Shown: positions 25,446-33,655 of the stretch, piece by piece
Numbering within the stretch: the stretch's first letter is position 1
Layout: every line of letters begins with the position of its first letter
From: RYN-230 sp036497945
GTDB taxonomy: Bacteria > Actinomycetota > Actinomycetes > Streptosporangiales > Streptosporangiaceae
Length of the DNA: 64,000 nucleotides
Direction of reading: 5' to 3'
NCBI GenBank assembly: GCA_036497945.1
Contig: DASXIN010000116.1
Span: 4,445 to 68,444 of the forward strand
Notes under the pieces: model-generated
Databases searched by the model: none
Told to the model about the DNA's origin: nothing
What the model saw: only the letters and a program-made list of their open reading frames with translations
Translations under genes and position numbers: made by a program

Positions 25446-26447
25446 GTGACGAACGTGATGATCACTGGTGGGGCGGGCTTCCTGGGCGCCCGGCTGGCCC
25501 GCGAACTGCTGGCGGGCGGCTCGCTCGGGGTGGCCGGCGCCGCGGCCCGGCCGCTCGGCCAGCTCACCCTGGCCGACCAGGCGCCGGTGCCCGCCGACCT
25601 CGCCGCCGACCCACGGGTCACCGCTCTGCGTGGCGAAGTGGGTGACCTGCTGCGGCCGGGCGGCGCGGGCTGGGCGGCGCTCACCGGCGCTTCGGTGATC
25701 TTCCACCTGGCCGCCGCGGTCAGTGCGGAGTGCGAAACCGACTTCGATCTCGGCCTGCGGGCCAACCTGGGCGCCACCGAGGCACTGCTGGCCGCGTGCC
25801 GGACGGCCGGCAGCAAACCGGTGCTCGTGTTCGCCAGTTCGCTGGCCGTGTTCGGCAACTCCCCCGAGCACCCGCTGCCCGCCGTGGTGGATGACCAGAC
25901 CTTGCCGAACCCGCAGACCAGCTACGGGGTGCAGAAGGTCATCGGTGAGCAGTTGCTGGCCGACTACACCCGCAAGGGCTTCCTGTGCGGCCGGGCTGTC
26001 CGGCTGATGACGGTGTGCGTACGCCCGGGCCGGCCCAACCGGGCCGCGTCCGGGTTCCTGTCCGGCATCATCCGTGAGCCGCTGGCCGGCCAGCGCGCGG
26101 TGTGCCCGGTGGACGCGCACACCGAGGTGGCGCTGTCCTCCCCGGCGCGGGCACTGGCCGGGCTGCGCTGTGCGGCCGAAGCTTCCGGCGCCGCGTGGGG
26201 CGGCCGGAGCCCGGTCACCCTGCCCGCGCTCACCGTGACCGTGGGCGAGATGGTGGCCGCGCTGGAGCGGGCGGCCGGGCCGGCCGTGACCGGGCTGATC
26301 GACTGGGCGCCCGACCCCGCGGTGACCCGCATCGTGACCAGCTGGCCGACCCGGCTGCGCACCGAGCGGGCCGAGGGTCTCGGCCTGCTGCCCGACCCGG
26401 ACTTCGGCTCGATCATCCGCGGCTACCTGGCCGAGACGCGCGACTGA
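25446..26447 (+). CDS. denD: NAD-dependent epimerase/dehydratase, probable D-erythronate dehydrogenase
   Basis: A 333-residue extended SDR. TGGAGFLG at residues 7-14 binds NAD, SSLAVFG carries the catalytic Ser, and Tyr/Lys are in TSYGVQKVIGE. The stretch FLCGRAVRLMTVCVRPGRPN, the LSGIIREPLAG segment and the C-terminal GLLPDPDFGSIIRGYL match the D-erythronate dehydrogenase subfamily. DenD oxidises D-erythronate to 3-oxo-erythronate, the substrate of the kinase encoded divergently. It starts with GTG at 25446. The divergent spacing of about 90 bp from the kinase suggests a shared control region. Confidence 0.8.
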   Translation: MTNVMITGGAGFLGARLARELLAGGSLGVAGAAARPLGQLTLADQAPVPADLAADPRVTALRGEVGDLLRPGGAGWAALTGASVIFHLAAAVSAECETDFDLGLRANLGATEALLAACRTAGSKPVLVFASSLAVFGNSPEHPLPAVVDDQTLPNPQTSYGVQKVIGEQLLADYTRKGFLCGRAVRLMTVCVRPGRPNRAASGFLSGIIREPLAGQRAVCPVDAHTEVALSSPARALAGLRCAAEASGAAWGGRSPVTLPALTVTVGEMVAALERAAGPAVTGLIDWAPDPAVTRIVTSWPTRLRTERAEGLGLLPDPDFGSIIRGYLAETRD

Positions 26448-26464
26448 GCAGGTGGCCACCCGGC

Positions 26465-27676
26465 TCAGCCGACTGGCACCGCCGCGCCGCCGGACCGGGC
26501 CGATGCCACGATGGCGTCCAGCACGGCGATCCCGTGCAGCCCGGTGCGGAAGTCCGCGCACGGCGGCAGCCCGGGGATCCCGCCGATCTGGTCCAGGAAG
26601 GCACGGGCCTGGTAGCCGAACATGTCGCCGGTGCCGTACCCGACGCCCGCGGCGACCATGGGCAGGCCCTGCCGGACGTAGGGGTGTTCCGGGCCGACGA
26701 TCACCCGCCTGGGCCCGTTGACGGCCCGGCCCAGGCCGGCCGTGGAGATGCTGAACTCGCCCATCCGGTGCAGGTCGAACGCGGCCGAGCCGGTCGTCCC
26801 GAACACCTCGAAGCCGAGCCCGTCCGGCTGGCCGTGCGCCACCCGGGACACCGAGAACGTGCCGACCGCACCGCCGCCGAACCGGCTGGTGAACACGGCG
26901 GCGTCCTCGTTCTGCACGGGGCCTGTCCGCACGGGGCCGGTCTGCACTGAGCCGGCCTGCCCGGTGACCTCGGCCGGGTCATGCCCGACGGTGGCGCCGG
27001 CCGGCACCGGCCGGCTGGCCAGCACGGTCCGTACCATGGCCCCGCTGACTTCCACCATCGGGCCGCACAGCTGCTCGGCGATATCCAACAGGTGGCTGCC
27101 CAGGTCAGCCAGCGCCCCGGAGCCGACGCCGCCCTGGTACCGCCAGGTCAGCGGGGTGGCCGGGTCGAGCGCGTAGTCCTCCCAGTACCGCCCGCTGAAC
27201 TGGATGATCTCGCCGAGTTCCCCGGCCGCCAGCAGCTCCCGGATCGCGCTAATGGCCGGCGAGCGCCGGTAGGTGTAGCCCACCCCGGTGACCAGCCGGG
27301 ACGCTTCCGCGGCTTCGGTCATGGCCTGCGCGTCGGCGTACGTGGCGGCCAGCGGTTTCTCGCACAGCACATGCTTGCCCGCCGCGAGCAGGCCCTCGAC
27401 TATCTCCCGGTGCAGGTGGTTGGCGGCGGCCACGCTGACCGCGTCGACGTCCGGCGCCGCCGCCACCGCCTCCCAGCCCACCTCGGCCCGGCGGTACCCG
27501 TAGCGGCGGGCCGCGTCCTCGGCCAGCGCCCGGTTGACGTCCGCCACCGCGACCAGCCGGACGGCCGGCCGGTCCAGGCCGAACAGGGTGGACGCGGTGC
27601 GGTAGGCGGCGGCGTGCGCCCGCCCGGCCATCCCGCCGCCGATGACCGCGACCCCGGTGGAACCCTGGTCAGGCAT
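26465..27676 (-). CDS. Gfo/Idh/MocA-family oxidoreductase
   Basis: A 403-residue NAD(P)-dependent sugar dehydrogenase. VAVIGGGMAGRAHAAAY is the nucleotide-binding start, LCEKPLAATYADA holds the EKP motif, and GGGAVGTFSVSRVAHG belongs to the C-terminal sheet domain. It is the last gene of the iol operon and overlaps iolG by 8 bp. It may act on inositol isomers or a sugar entering the pathway. A short internal repeat (QTGP/RTGP units, encoded near 26907-26960) resembles a slippage insertion. It is convergent with denD across 17 bp. Confidence 0.82.
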   Translation of the reverse strand: MPDQGSTGVAVIGGGMAGRAHAAAYRTASTLFGLDRPAVRLVAVADVNRALAEDAARRYGYRRAEVGWEAVAAAPDVDAVSVAAANHLHREIVEGLLAAGKHVLCEKPLAATYADAQAMTEAAEASRLVTGVGYTYRRSPAISAIRELLAAGELGEIIQFSGRYWEDYALDPATPLTWRYQGGVGSGALADLGSHLLDIAEQLCGPMVEVSGAMVRTVLASRPVPAGATVGHDPAEVTGQAGSVQTGPVRTGPVQNEDAAVFTSRFGGGAVGTFSVSRVAHGQPDGLGFEVFGTTGSAAFDLHRMGEFSISTAGLGRAVNGPRRVIVGPEHPYVRQGLPMVAAGVGYGTGDMFGYQARAFLDQIGGIPGLPPCADFRTGLHGIAVLDAIVASARSGGAAVPVG

Positions 27677-28673
27677 AGAAGCTCGGCCGTCCCTTCATCA
27701 GCACCGGGGTGCGCTGGCCCGAGCCGAGCGCGGTGAGCGCCGCCTGGGCCACCGCGGCCGCCGCGTAGCCGTCCCACGACGTCGGCCCGGTGGCGCAGCC
27801 GCGGCGCACCGAGTCCACCCAGTCCTGCAGCTCGGCGTCGTAGGCCCGGGCGAACCGCTCCCGCCAGTCGGCCGCCACCGGCGCGCTGACCGCGCCGCCG
27901 CGGCGCAGCACCGCTGCGGCCGGGGCGGCCAGCGACACCGTCCCGGTCTCGCCGACCAGCTCGCAGCGGACGTCATAGCCGTACTGGCAATTGACGAACA
28001 GTTCGACGTCGATGTGCACGCCGGCCGAGGTCTCCATCAGCAGCAGCTGCGGGTCCTGCAGCTGGCCCGGCGCGTAGCGGCTGCGCCGGGCGGCCACCAC
28101 GGACAGCGCGGTCACCTCGTCGGCCAGCAGCCACCGGACGATGTCCATCTCGTGCACGGCCGAATCGGTGAACGGCATGTCGCTGGTGTACGTGGGCGGC
28201 GAGGCCGCGTTGCGGTGCACGCAGTGGGCCAGCAGCGGGGTGCCGATCAGGCCGTCGTCCAGGGCCCGTTTCATCGCCTGGTAGCCGTCGTCGTACCGGC
28301 GCATGAAGCCGACCTGCACCAGGCGGCGGCCCGCGGCCAGCTCAGCCTCGACGATCCGCAGGCAGGCCTCGGGCGTGGGGGCCAGCGGCTTCTCACAGAA
28401 GACCGGTTTCCCGGCGCCGACCGCGGCCAGCACGAATTCCTCGTGGCTGGGGCCGGACGAGGTGACCAGCACCGCGTCCACCGCGCCGGACCCGATCACG
28501 TCGTGGCCGGTGCGCAGCGGCTGTGCGCCGGGCACCGACCGGGCGACCTGCTCGGCGCGTCCCTGGTCGGCGTCCGCTACCGCGGTCACCTGGGCCCCGG
28601 CCTGCCCGCTCAGCCGGTGAGCGTGCTCCTGGCCGATCATGCCGGCCCCGACGATGCCGACCCGGACGGTCAT
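27669..28673 (-). CDS. iolG: Inositol 2-dehydrogenase
   Basis: A 334-residue Gfo/Idh/MocA protein. GIVGAGMIGQEHAHRL is the NAD-binding start, FCEKPLAP the EKP motif with catalytic Lys, and DSAVHEMDIVRWLL supplies the Asp and His of the active site. This combination and the iol context support oxidation of myo-inositol to scyllo-inosose. Its ATG overlaps the stop of the upstream iolE-like gene (ATGA). The neighbour downstream is a second, different Gfo/Idh protein, so one may handle scyllo- or D-chiro-inositol. Confidence 0.88.
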   Translation of the reverse strand: MTVRVGIVGAGMIGQEHAHRLSGQAGAQVTAVADADQGRAEQVARSVPGAQPLRTGHDVIGSGAVDAVLVTSSGPSHEEFVLAAVGAGKPVFCEKPLAPTPEACLRIVEAELAAGRRLVQVGFMRRYDDGYQAMKRALDDGLIGTPLLAHCVHRNAASPPTYTSDMPFTDSAVHEMDIVRWLLADEVTALSVVAARRSRYAPGQLQDPQLLLMETSAGVHIDVELFVNCQYGYDVRCELVGETGTVSLAAPAAAVLRRGGAVSAPVAADWRERFARAYDAELQDWVDSVRRGCATGPTSWDGYAAAAVAQAALTALGSGQRTPVLMKGRPSFYA

Positions 28674-29620
28674 GGCCGCATCCCCGGCGGTACGGACAGG
28701 CCGTGGCGGGCCAGGTAATTTCTGGTCCGGGTGGCGATGGGCAGCGGCACGCCGGGGTCGCACGGGTACAGGTCCTGTTCCACGATCGCGAACAGCGGTG
28801 CGTCCAGCGTGGCCAGTTCGCGGACCACCGCGGCCGGGTCGGGCACACCGGCTGGCGGCTCCACGCACACGCCGCGCTGGACCGCCTGGCCGAACGACAG
28901 ATTCTCGGCTCGCACCTGGGCCAGCACGGCCGGGTCCATCTGCTTGATGTGCACGTAACCGACCCGGTCGCCGTAGCGCCGGATCAGGTCGATGGCGTCG
29001 CCGCCGCCGTAGGCCACATGCCCGGTGTCCAGGCACAGCCAGACACAGTCCGGGTCGGTGCCGGCCAGGAACCGCTCGATCTCGGGTTGCGTCTGGATGT
29101 GCGTGTCCGCGTGCGGGTGCAGGCACAGCCGCACGCCGTGGGCGTTAAGCAATATCTGGCCGAGCCGGTTGGCGGCGGCGGTCAGCGTGGCCCATTGCCC
29201 GTCGTCCAGCTGGGCCGGCTCGGTGTACGCGCCAGTCTTCTCGTCGCGGTACAGCGGCGGGATGAAGACCAGGTGATGCGCGCCGGCCGCCGCGGCCAGC
29301 GCGGCCACCTGGCAGCTGGCCGCGAGCAGCTGATCCCACTCGCCGGGCCGGTGCAGCGCGCCGAACACTGTTCCGCCGCTGACCCGCAGGCCGCGCCGGC
29401 TGGCCTCGTCGGCCAGCCGGGCCGGGTCGGTGGGCAGGTAGCCGTACGGGCCCAGCTCGAACCATTCGTATCCGGCCGCGGCCAGCTCGTCCAGGAACCG
29501 GGTGTACGGGACCTGGCGGTCATCGGCGGGGAACCACACTCCCCACGAATCTGGGGCGCTGCCCAGGCACAGGTTGGCGGCCGCTGCGGGCGCGGCGGCC
29601 GGCTCTGGCACAGCTGACAT
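28670..29620 (-). CDS. iolE: Sugar phosphate isomerase/epimerase, probable inosose dehydratase
   Basis: A 316-residue TIM-barrel AP-endonuclease-2 family protein. SAPDSWGVWFP at the start, CLHPHADTHIQTQPEIERFL, CLDTGHVAYGGGDAIDLI and GYVHIKQMDP are closely like IolE, which dehydrates scyllo-inosose to the trihydroxycyclohexane-dione. The related IolH/IolI are less likely because of the SWGVWFP start and position between iolD and iolG. The ATG at 29620 overlaps the iolD stop (TGATG), with aggaagg as ribosome-binding site. Confidence 0.85.
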   Translation of the reverse strand: MSAVPEPAAAPAAAANLCLGSAPDSWGVWFPADDRQVPYTRFLDELAAAGYEWFELGPYGYLPTDPARLADEASRRGLRVSGGTVFGALHRPGEWDQLLAASCQVAALAAAAGAHHLVFIPPLYRDEKTGAYTEPAQLDDGQWATLTAAANRLGQILLNAHGVRLCLHPHADTHIQTQPEIERFLAGTDPDCVWLCLDTGHVAYGGGDAIDLIRRYGDRVGYVHIKQMDPAVLAQVRAENLSFGQAVQRGVCVEPPAGVPDPAAVVRELATLDAPLFAIVEQDLYPCDPGVPLPIATRTRNYLARHGLSVPPGMRP

Positions 29621-31542
29621 CAACGGCTTCCTTCCTGTCGCGGCAGCTCCGGATCGGCTTCAGGCGCCACGAACTGACGCTGGCCGGCCTTGGCCGCCTG
29701 GTAGGCCTGGCGGGCCTGGCGGGTCACGTCCAGCCCGGACACCTCGGCCACCGGCACGTCCCACCAGGACTCGCTGGACGGCGCCGGGATGAGCGGGTCG
29801 GTCTCGATCTGCACCAGCACCGGGCCGGGGTGCTGGCTGTCCCGGGCCTCGCGCAGCGCGTCGCGGAACTCCGCGATGCCCTGGGCACGCCACACCCGCA
29901 CGCCGAGGCTCGCCGCGTTGGCGGCCAGGTCGACCGGCAGCACGCCGCCGTCCAGCTGCCCGGTGTCCGGATCCCGGTACCGGTACCAGGTGCCGAACCG
30001 CGGCGCCCCGACCGTCTCGGACAGCGCCCCGATCGAGGCGAAGCCGTGGTTCTGCACCAGCACCACGATGAGCTTGACGTTCTCCTGCACCGCGGTGACC
30101 AGCTCGGTGGCCATCATCAGGTAGGAGCCGTCCCCGACCATGACGTACACCCCGCGGTCCGGCGCGGCCAGCTTGGCGCCCAGGCCGCCGGCGATCTCGT
30201 AGCCCATGCACGAGTAGCCGTACTCGACGTGGTAGCCCTTGGCGTCCCGCGTGCGCCACAGCTTGTGCAGGTCGCCGGGCATCGACCCGGCCGCGCACAG
30301 CACCACGTCCCGCGGCCCGCTGACCTCGTTGACCACCCCGATCACCTCGGACTGCGCGGGCCTTGGCTGATGCCCGAGGTGGTAGGCGCGGGTCACCGCG
30401 TGGCCCCACTGGGCGGCCAGCTGGGCCGCCTGCTCCTGGTAGCCGGGCGGCGTGGCCCAGCCGGCCAGCGCCGCGTGCAGCGCACGCAGCCCCTCCCGTG
30501 CGTCGGCGACCAGCGCGGTGCCCGCCTGCTTGACCGCGTCCGGCGCGGCCACGTTGAGATTGACGAACCGGACCCCGGGATGGCCGAACGCGCTCTGCGA
30601 GGCGGTGCTGAAGTCGGAGTACCGGGTGCCGATGCCGATGACGACGTCGGCGTCCCGGGCCATCCGGTTGGCCGCCGTGCTGCCGGTGCTGCCCACCGCG
30701 CCCAGGGCCAGCGGGTGGTCGTAGCGCAGCGAGCCCTTGCCCGCCTGGGTCTCGGCCACCGGGATACCGGTGGCTTCCGCGAAGGCCCGCAGCTCATCGC
30801 TGGCGTCGGAGTAGATCACGCCGCCGCCAGCGATGATCAGCGGCCGCCCGGCCGGCCGGATCACCGCCAGCGCGCGGTCCAGCGCCGCTGGCTCGGGCAC
30901 CGGCCGGGCCACGTGCCAGACCCGCGGCGCAAACAGCTCGTCCGGCCAGTCGTACGCCTCGGTCTGCACGTCCTGCGGCAGGGCCAGGGTGACCGCCCCG
31001 GTCTGCGCCGGATCAGTCAGCACCCGCATCGCGGCCAGCAGCGACGACGGCAGTTGCTCCGGCCGCCAGATCCGGTCGAAGAACACCGACACCGGCCGCA
31101 GCGTGTCGTTCACCGTCACGTCGTACCCCACCGGGTGCTCGAGTTCCTGCAGCACCGGCCGGGCCACCCGGGTGGCGAACACGTCCCCGGGCAGCAGCAG
31201 GACGGGCAGCCGGTTGATGGTGGCCAGCGCCGCCCCGGTGACCATGTTGGTCGCGCCCGGGCCGATGGACGAGGTGCACGCCCAGGTAGACAGCCGGTTG
31301 CGCATCCTGGCGTAGGCGGCCGCCGCGTGCACCATGGCCTGCTCGTTACGGGCCTGGTAGTAGTGCAGCCCCGGGCTGTCGCCGGTGGCCGATTCCAGCA
31401 GGGCCTGGCCGATCCCGGCCAGGTTGCCGTGCCCGAAGATGCCGAAGCAGCCGGCGAACAGCGGCTGCCGCGCGCCGTCCCGCTCGCTGTGCTGCACGGC
31501 CAGGAAGCGGACCAGCGTCTGGGCCACGGTCAGCCGGATCAC
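29620..31542 (-). CDS. iolD: 3D-(3,5/4)-trihydroxycyclohexane-1,2-dione acylhydrolase
   Basis: A 640-residue thiamine-diphosphate enzyme that opens the ring of the inositol-derived dione to 5-deoxy-glucuronate. The N-terminal domain has LHYYQARNEQAMVHAAAAYA, with the activating Glu, and SIGPGATNMVTGAALA. The C-terminal diphosphate-binding part is VMVGDGSYLMMATELVTA followed by VLVQNHGFASIGALSE. The length equals the family norm. Its ATG overlaps the iolB stop by 4 bp, so the two are coupled. Confidence 0.93.
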   Translation of the reverse strand: MIRLTVAQTLVRFLAVQHSERDGARQPLFAGCFGIFGHGNLAGIGQALLESATGDSPGLHYYQARNEQAMVHAAAAYARMRNRLSTWACTSSIGPGATNMVTGAALATINRLPVLLLPGDVFATRVARPVLQELEHPVGYDVTVNDTLRPVSVFFDRIWRPEQLPSSLLAAMRVLTDPAQTGAVTLALPQDVQTEAYDWPDELFAPRVWHVARPVPEPAALDRALAVIRPAGRPLIIAGGGVIYSDASDELRAFAEATGIPVAETQAGKGSLRYDHPLALGAVGSTGSTAANRMARDADVVIGIGTRYSDFSTASQSAFGHPGVRFVNLNVAAPDAVKQAGTALVADAREGLRALHAALAGWATPPGYQEQAAQLAAQWGHAVTRAYHLGHQPRPAQSEVIGVVNEVSGPRDVVLCAAGSMPGDLHKLWRTRDAKGYHVEYGYSCMGYEIAGGLGAKLAAPDRGVYVMVGDGSYLMMATELVTAVQENVKLIVVLVQNHGFASIGALSETVGAPRFGTWYRYRDPDTGQLDGGVLPVDLAANAASLGVRVWRAQGIAEFRDALREARDSQHPGPVLVQIETDPLIPAPSSESWWDVPVAEVSGLDVTRQARQAYQAAKAGQRQFVAPEADPELPRQEGSR

Positions 31543-32444
31543 GCCTGCCCCCCACCCGGCGCGCCGACCGGGAGTCTCGGATCGGCCGGCTGCCCGGCCC
31601 AGCTGCCGCGCACCCAGGCGTGCGCCGGGTCGTCACAGATCAGCCAGGCCCGTTCGCGGCCCGGGCCGGCCATCACGTTCAGGTAGTACATGTCGTAACC
31701 GGGCACGGCCATCGACGGGCCGTGCCAGCCATGCGGGATCAGCACCGCATCCCCGGTGCGGACCTCGGCCAGCAGGTCGAGCGGCCGGTCCGCGGTGCCG
31801 TAGACGCGCTGGTAGCCAAGGCCGGGCCCGGCGCTGGGCCCGGCCTCGGGCCGGGCTGGGCCGGCCGAGATCTCGAAGTAGTAGATCTCCTCCAGCACTG
31901 CTTCGCCGGGCCGTTCCTGGTCGTGCTTGTGCGGCGGGTAGGACGACCAGTTGCCCGCCGGGGTGATGACTTCGCAGGCGATCAGCCGGTCCGCCTCGAA
32001 CACCTCTGGGGTGCAGAAGTTGTTGACCTGCCGGGAGCAGCTGCCCGCCCCGCGCAGCTCGACCGGGACGCCGGAGGCGGGCCCGTACCGGGGCGGCAGC
32101 CGCCGGGCCGCCCGGGCCGCGGGCAGCGCGAACCGCCCGCCGCGCTCGGTCCAGATCCGGGCCGCCGCGTCCCGGGGCAGGTAGCCGAAGTCGGTGACCC
32201 CGGCGAAGACGCTCGGCCGCCCGGCCAGCTCGAACCGCGCGCCGTCGCAGTCCACCACGGCCGACCCGGCCAGCGGCAGCACCAGCATCTCGTCGCAGAT
32301 CGTGCGCAGCTCATGCGTGCCGCCCGGCGGCAGGTCCAGGATGCGCAGCCCGGAGTAGGCCCAGCCGGCCTGCTCCGGCGAGACCGACAGCTGGTACGGC
32401 CCGTCGGCCGCGGTCCCGGCCGCCAGGTGGAGCTTGCTATTCAT
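31539..32444 (-). CDS. iolB: 5-deoxy-glucuronate isomerase
   Basis: A 301-residue double-cupin enzyme that isomerises 5-deoxy-glucuronate to 2-deoxy-5-keto-gluconate. Metal ligands are visible in YPPHKHDQ and EEIYYFEI, and HGWHGPSMAVPGYDMYYLNV is the closing signature. A strong site (aagggggc) precedes the ATG at 32444. This is the third enzyme-coding step of the operon in order; the 97 bp between iolC and iolB hold only a 31-codon frame. Confidence 0.93.
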   Translation of the reverse strand: MNSKLHLAAGTAADGPYQLSVSPEQAGWAYSGLRILDLPPGGTHELRTICDEMLVLPLAGSAVVDCDGARFELAGRPSVFAGVTDFGYLPRDAAARIWTERGGRFALPAARAARRLPPRYGPASGVPVELRGAGSCSRQVNNFCTPEVFEADRLIACEVITPAGNWSSYPPHKHDQERPGEAVLEEIYYFEISAGPARPEAGPSAGPGLGYQRVYGTADRPLDLLAEVRTGDAVLIPHGWHGPSMAVPGYDMYYLNVMAGPGRERAWLICDDPAHAWVRGSWAGQPADPRLPVGAPGGGQA

Positions 32445-32456
32445 GCTGCCCCCTTC

Positions 32457-32552
32457 TCACAGCAGGCCCACCGCGGTGTCCACGGCCGCGGCCACCATCG
32501 CGGGCCGGTGCACCCGGGTCTGGATGAGCTCGGCCAGCCGGTCAGCGAACAT
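32457..32552 (-). CDS. 31-codon frame between iolC and iolB, possible gene remnant
   Basis: A short reading frame (ATG 32552, TGA 32459-32457) overlaps the end of iolC by 11 bp and ends just before the iolB ribosome-binding site. It encodes ADRLAELIQTRVHRP and a hydrophobic end. In many actinomycete iol operons an aldolase gene (Cgl0158 family) occupies this place, and the start of this peptide has a similar look. It may be the stump of a deleted aldolase gene, a leader-like coupling peptide, or chance. Confidence 0.3.
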   Translation of the reverse strand: MFADRLAELIQTRVHRPAMVAAAVDTAVGLL

Positions 32553-33498
32553 CACGCTGGCCGGCCAGGAGATCGTCCACCTCGGCCGCGGTCGGCATCG
32601 CGTCCGAGCAGGCCAGCCGGGCCGCGACAAAGGCCCCGGCGGCGTTGCCGAACCGGATCACCGACCGCAGGTCCCAGCCGGCCAGCAGGCCGTGGCAGAG
32701 CGCCCCGCCGAACGCGTCCCCGGCGCCGATCCCGTTGACCACGTCGACCGGAACCGGCGGGACGGTGACCGGGCCCGAGCTGTCCTGCGCGAGCACCCCG
32801 GCCGGTCCCTGCTTGACCACGGCCAGTTCGACGCCGTGGTCGAGCAGGGCCTTGGCCGCCCGGGCCGGGTCGCGCTCGGCCACCGCCGTGTCGCACTCGT
32901 CGAGGTTCCCGACCGCCACGGTGACCTGGCCGAGCGCGGCCTGCACCCATTCCCGGGCCGCCTCCCGGGACGGCCAGAAGGCCGGCCGGTAGTCGAGGTC
33001 AAGCACGGTCACGCCCGCCTTTCCACGCGCCTCGAGCGCGGCCAGCGTGGCCGTCCGGCTGGGCTCGGCGCACAGCCCGGTGACCGTGACCCAGAACACG
33101 TCGGCCGCGCGGATCGCCGCGTAGTCCAGCTCGTCGGCCCGGATCTCCAGGTCCGGTGCTTTCGGGTAGCGGTAGAAGTAGATCGGGAAGTCGTCCGGCG
33201 GGAAGATCTCGCAGAACGTCACCGGCGTGGGCAGCCCGGGCACCGCGGTGACGAACCGGTCGTCCACCCGGTAGCTGCGCAGCGCCGCGTGCACGAACCG
33301 GCCGAACGGGTCCGCCCCGGTCCGGGTGATCACCGCGGACCGGTGCCCCAGCCGGGCCGTGGCCACGGCCACGTTGGTGGCGCTGCCGCCGAGGTACTTG
33401 CCGAACGACTCCACCTCGTCCAGGCCGACCCCGGTCTGCAGCGGGTAGACGTCCACCCCGACCCGGCCCATGGTCAGCACCTCGAACGGCGCGGTCAT
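32542..33498 (-). CDS. iolC: 5-dehydro-2-deoxygluconokinase
   Basis: A 318-residue PfkB/ribokinase-family kinase that phosphorylates 2-deoxy-5-keto-gluconate. GGSATNVAVATARLG near residue 40 is the first PfkB signature and NGIGAGDAFGGALCHGLL near 255 is the second, with the catalytic Asp. LTMGRVGVDVYPLQTGVGL is a specific IolC start. ATG 33498 is chosen because the family begins here; the longer frame adds a low-complexity arginine-rich leader. It is the first gene of the iol operon. The aldolase that cleaves its product is not encoded nearby. Confidence 0.92.
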   Translation of the reverse strand: MTAPFEVLTMGRVGVDVYPLQTGVGLDEVESFGKYLGGSATNVAVATARLGHRSAVITRTGADPFGRFVHAALRSYRVDDRFVTAVPGLPTPVTFCEIFPPDDFPIYFYRYPKAPDLEIRADELDYAAIRAADVFWVTVTGLCAEPSRTATLAALEARGKAGVTVLDLDYRPAFWPSREAAREWVQAALGQVTVAVGNLDECDTAVAERDPARAAKALLDHGVELAVVKQGPAGVLAQDSSGPVTVPPVPVDVVNGIGAGDAFGGALCHGLLAGWDLRSVIRFGNAAGAFVAARLACSDAMPTAAEVDDLLAGQRDVR

Positions 33499-33655
33499 GA
33501 CCACAGCCGCGGCCCGCCCGGGCGGCGGCCGCCTGCCGGTACCCTCATCGACTGCCCTCCTGCTGCTGGCCCGCCGCACCCGCCCTGAGCTGCCGCAATT
33601 CGGCCCCGCCCGCCATCATGTCAGCTCCGTCAGGCCGCTGGCCCGGCACGCACAG

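Noticed and set aside
25353..26561. Upstream part of the long frame that includes the acid sugar kinase
   Set aside because: The extra 400 residues are the antisense of denD; kinase homology begins near 25350.
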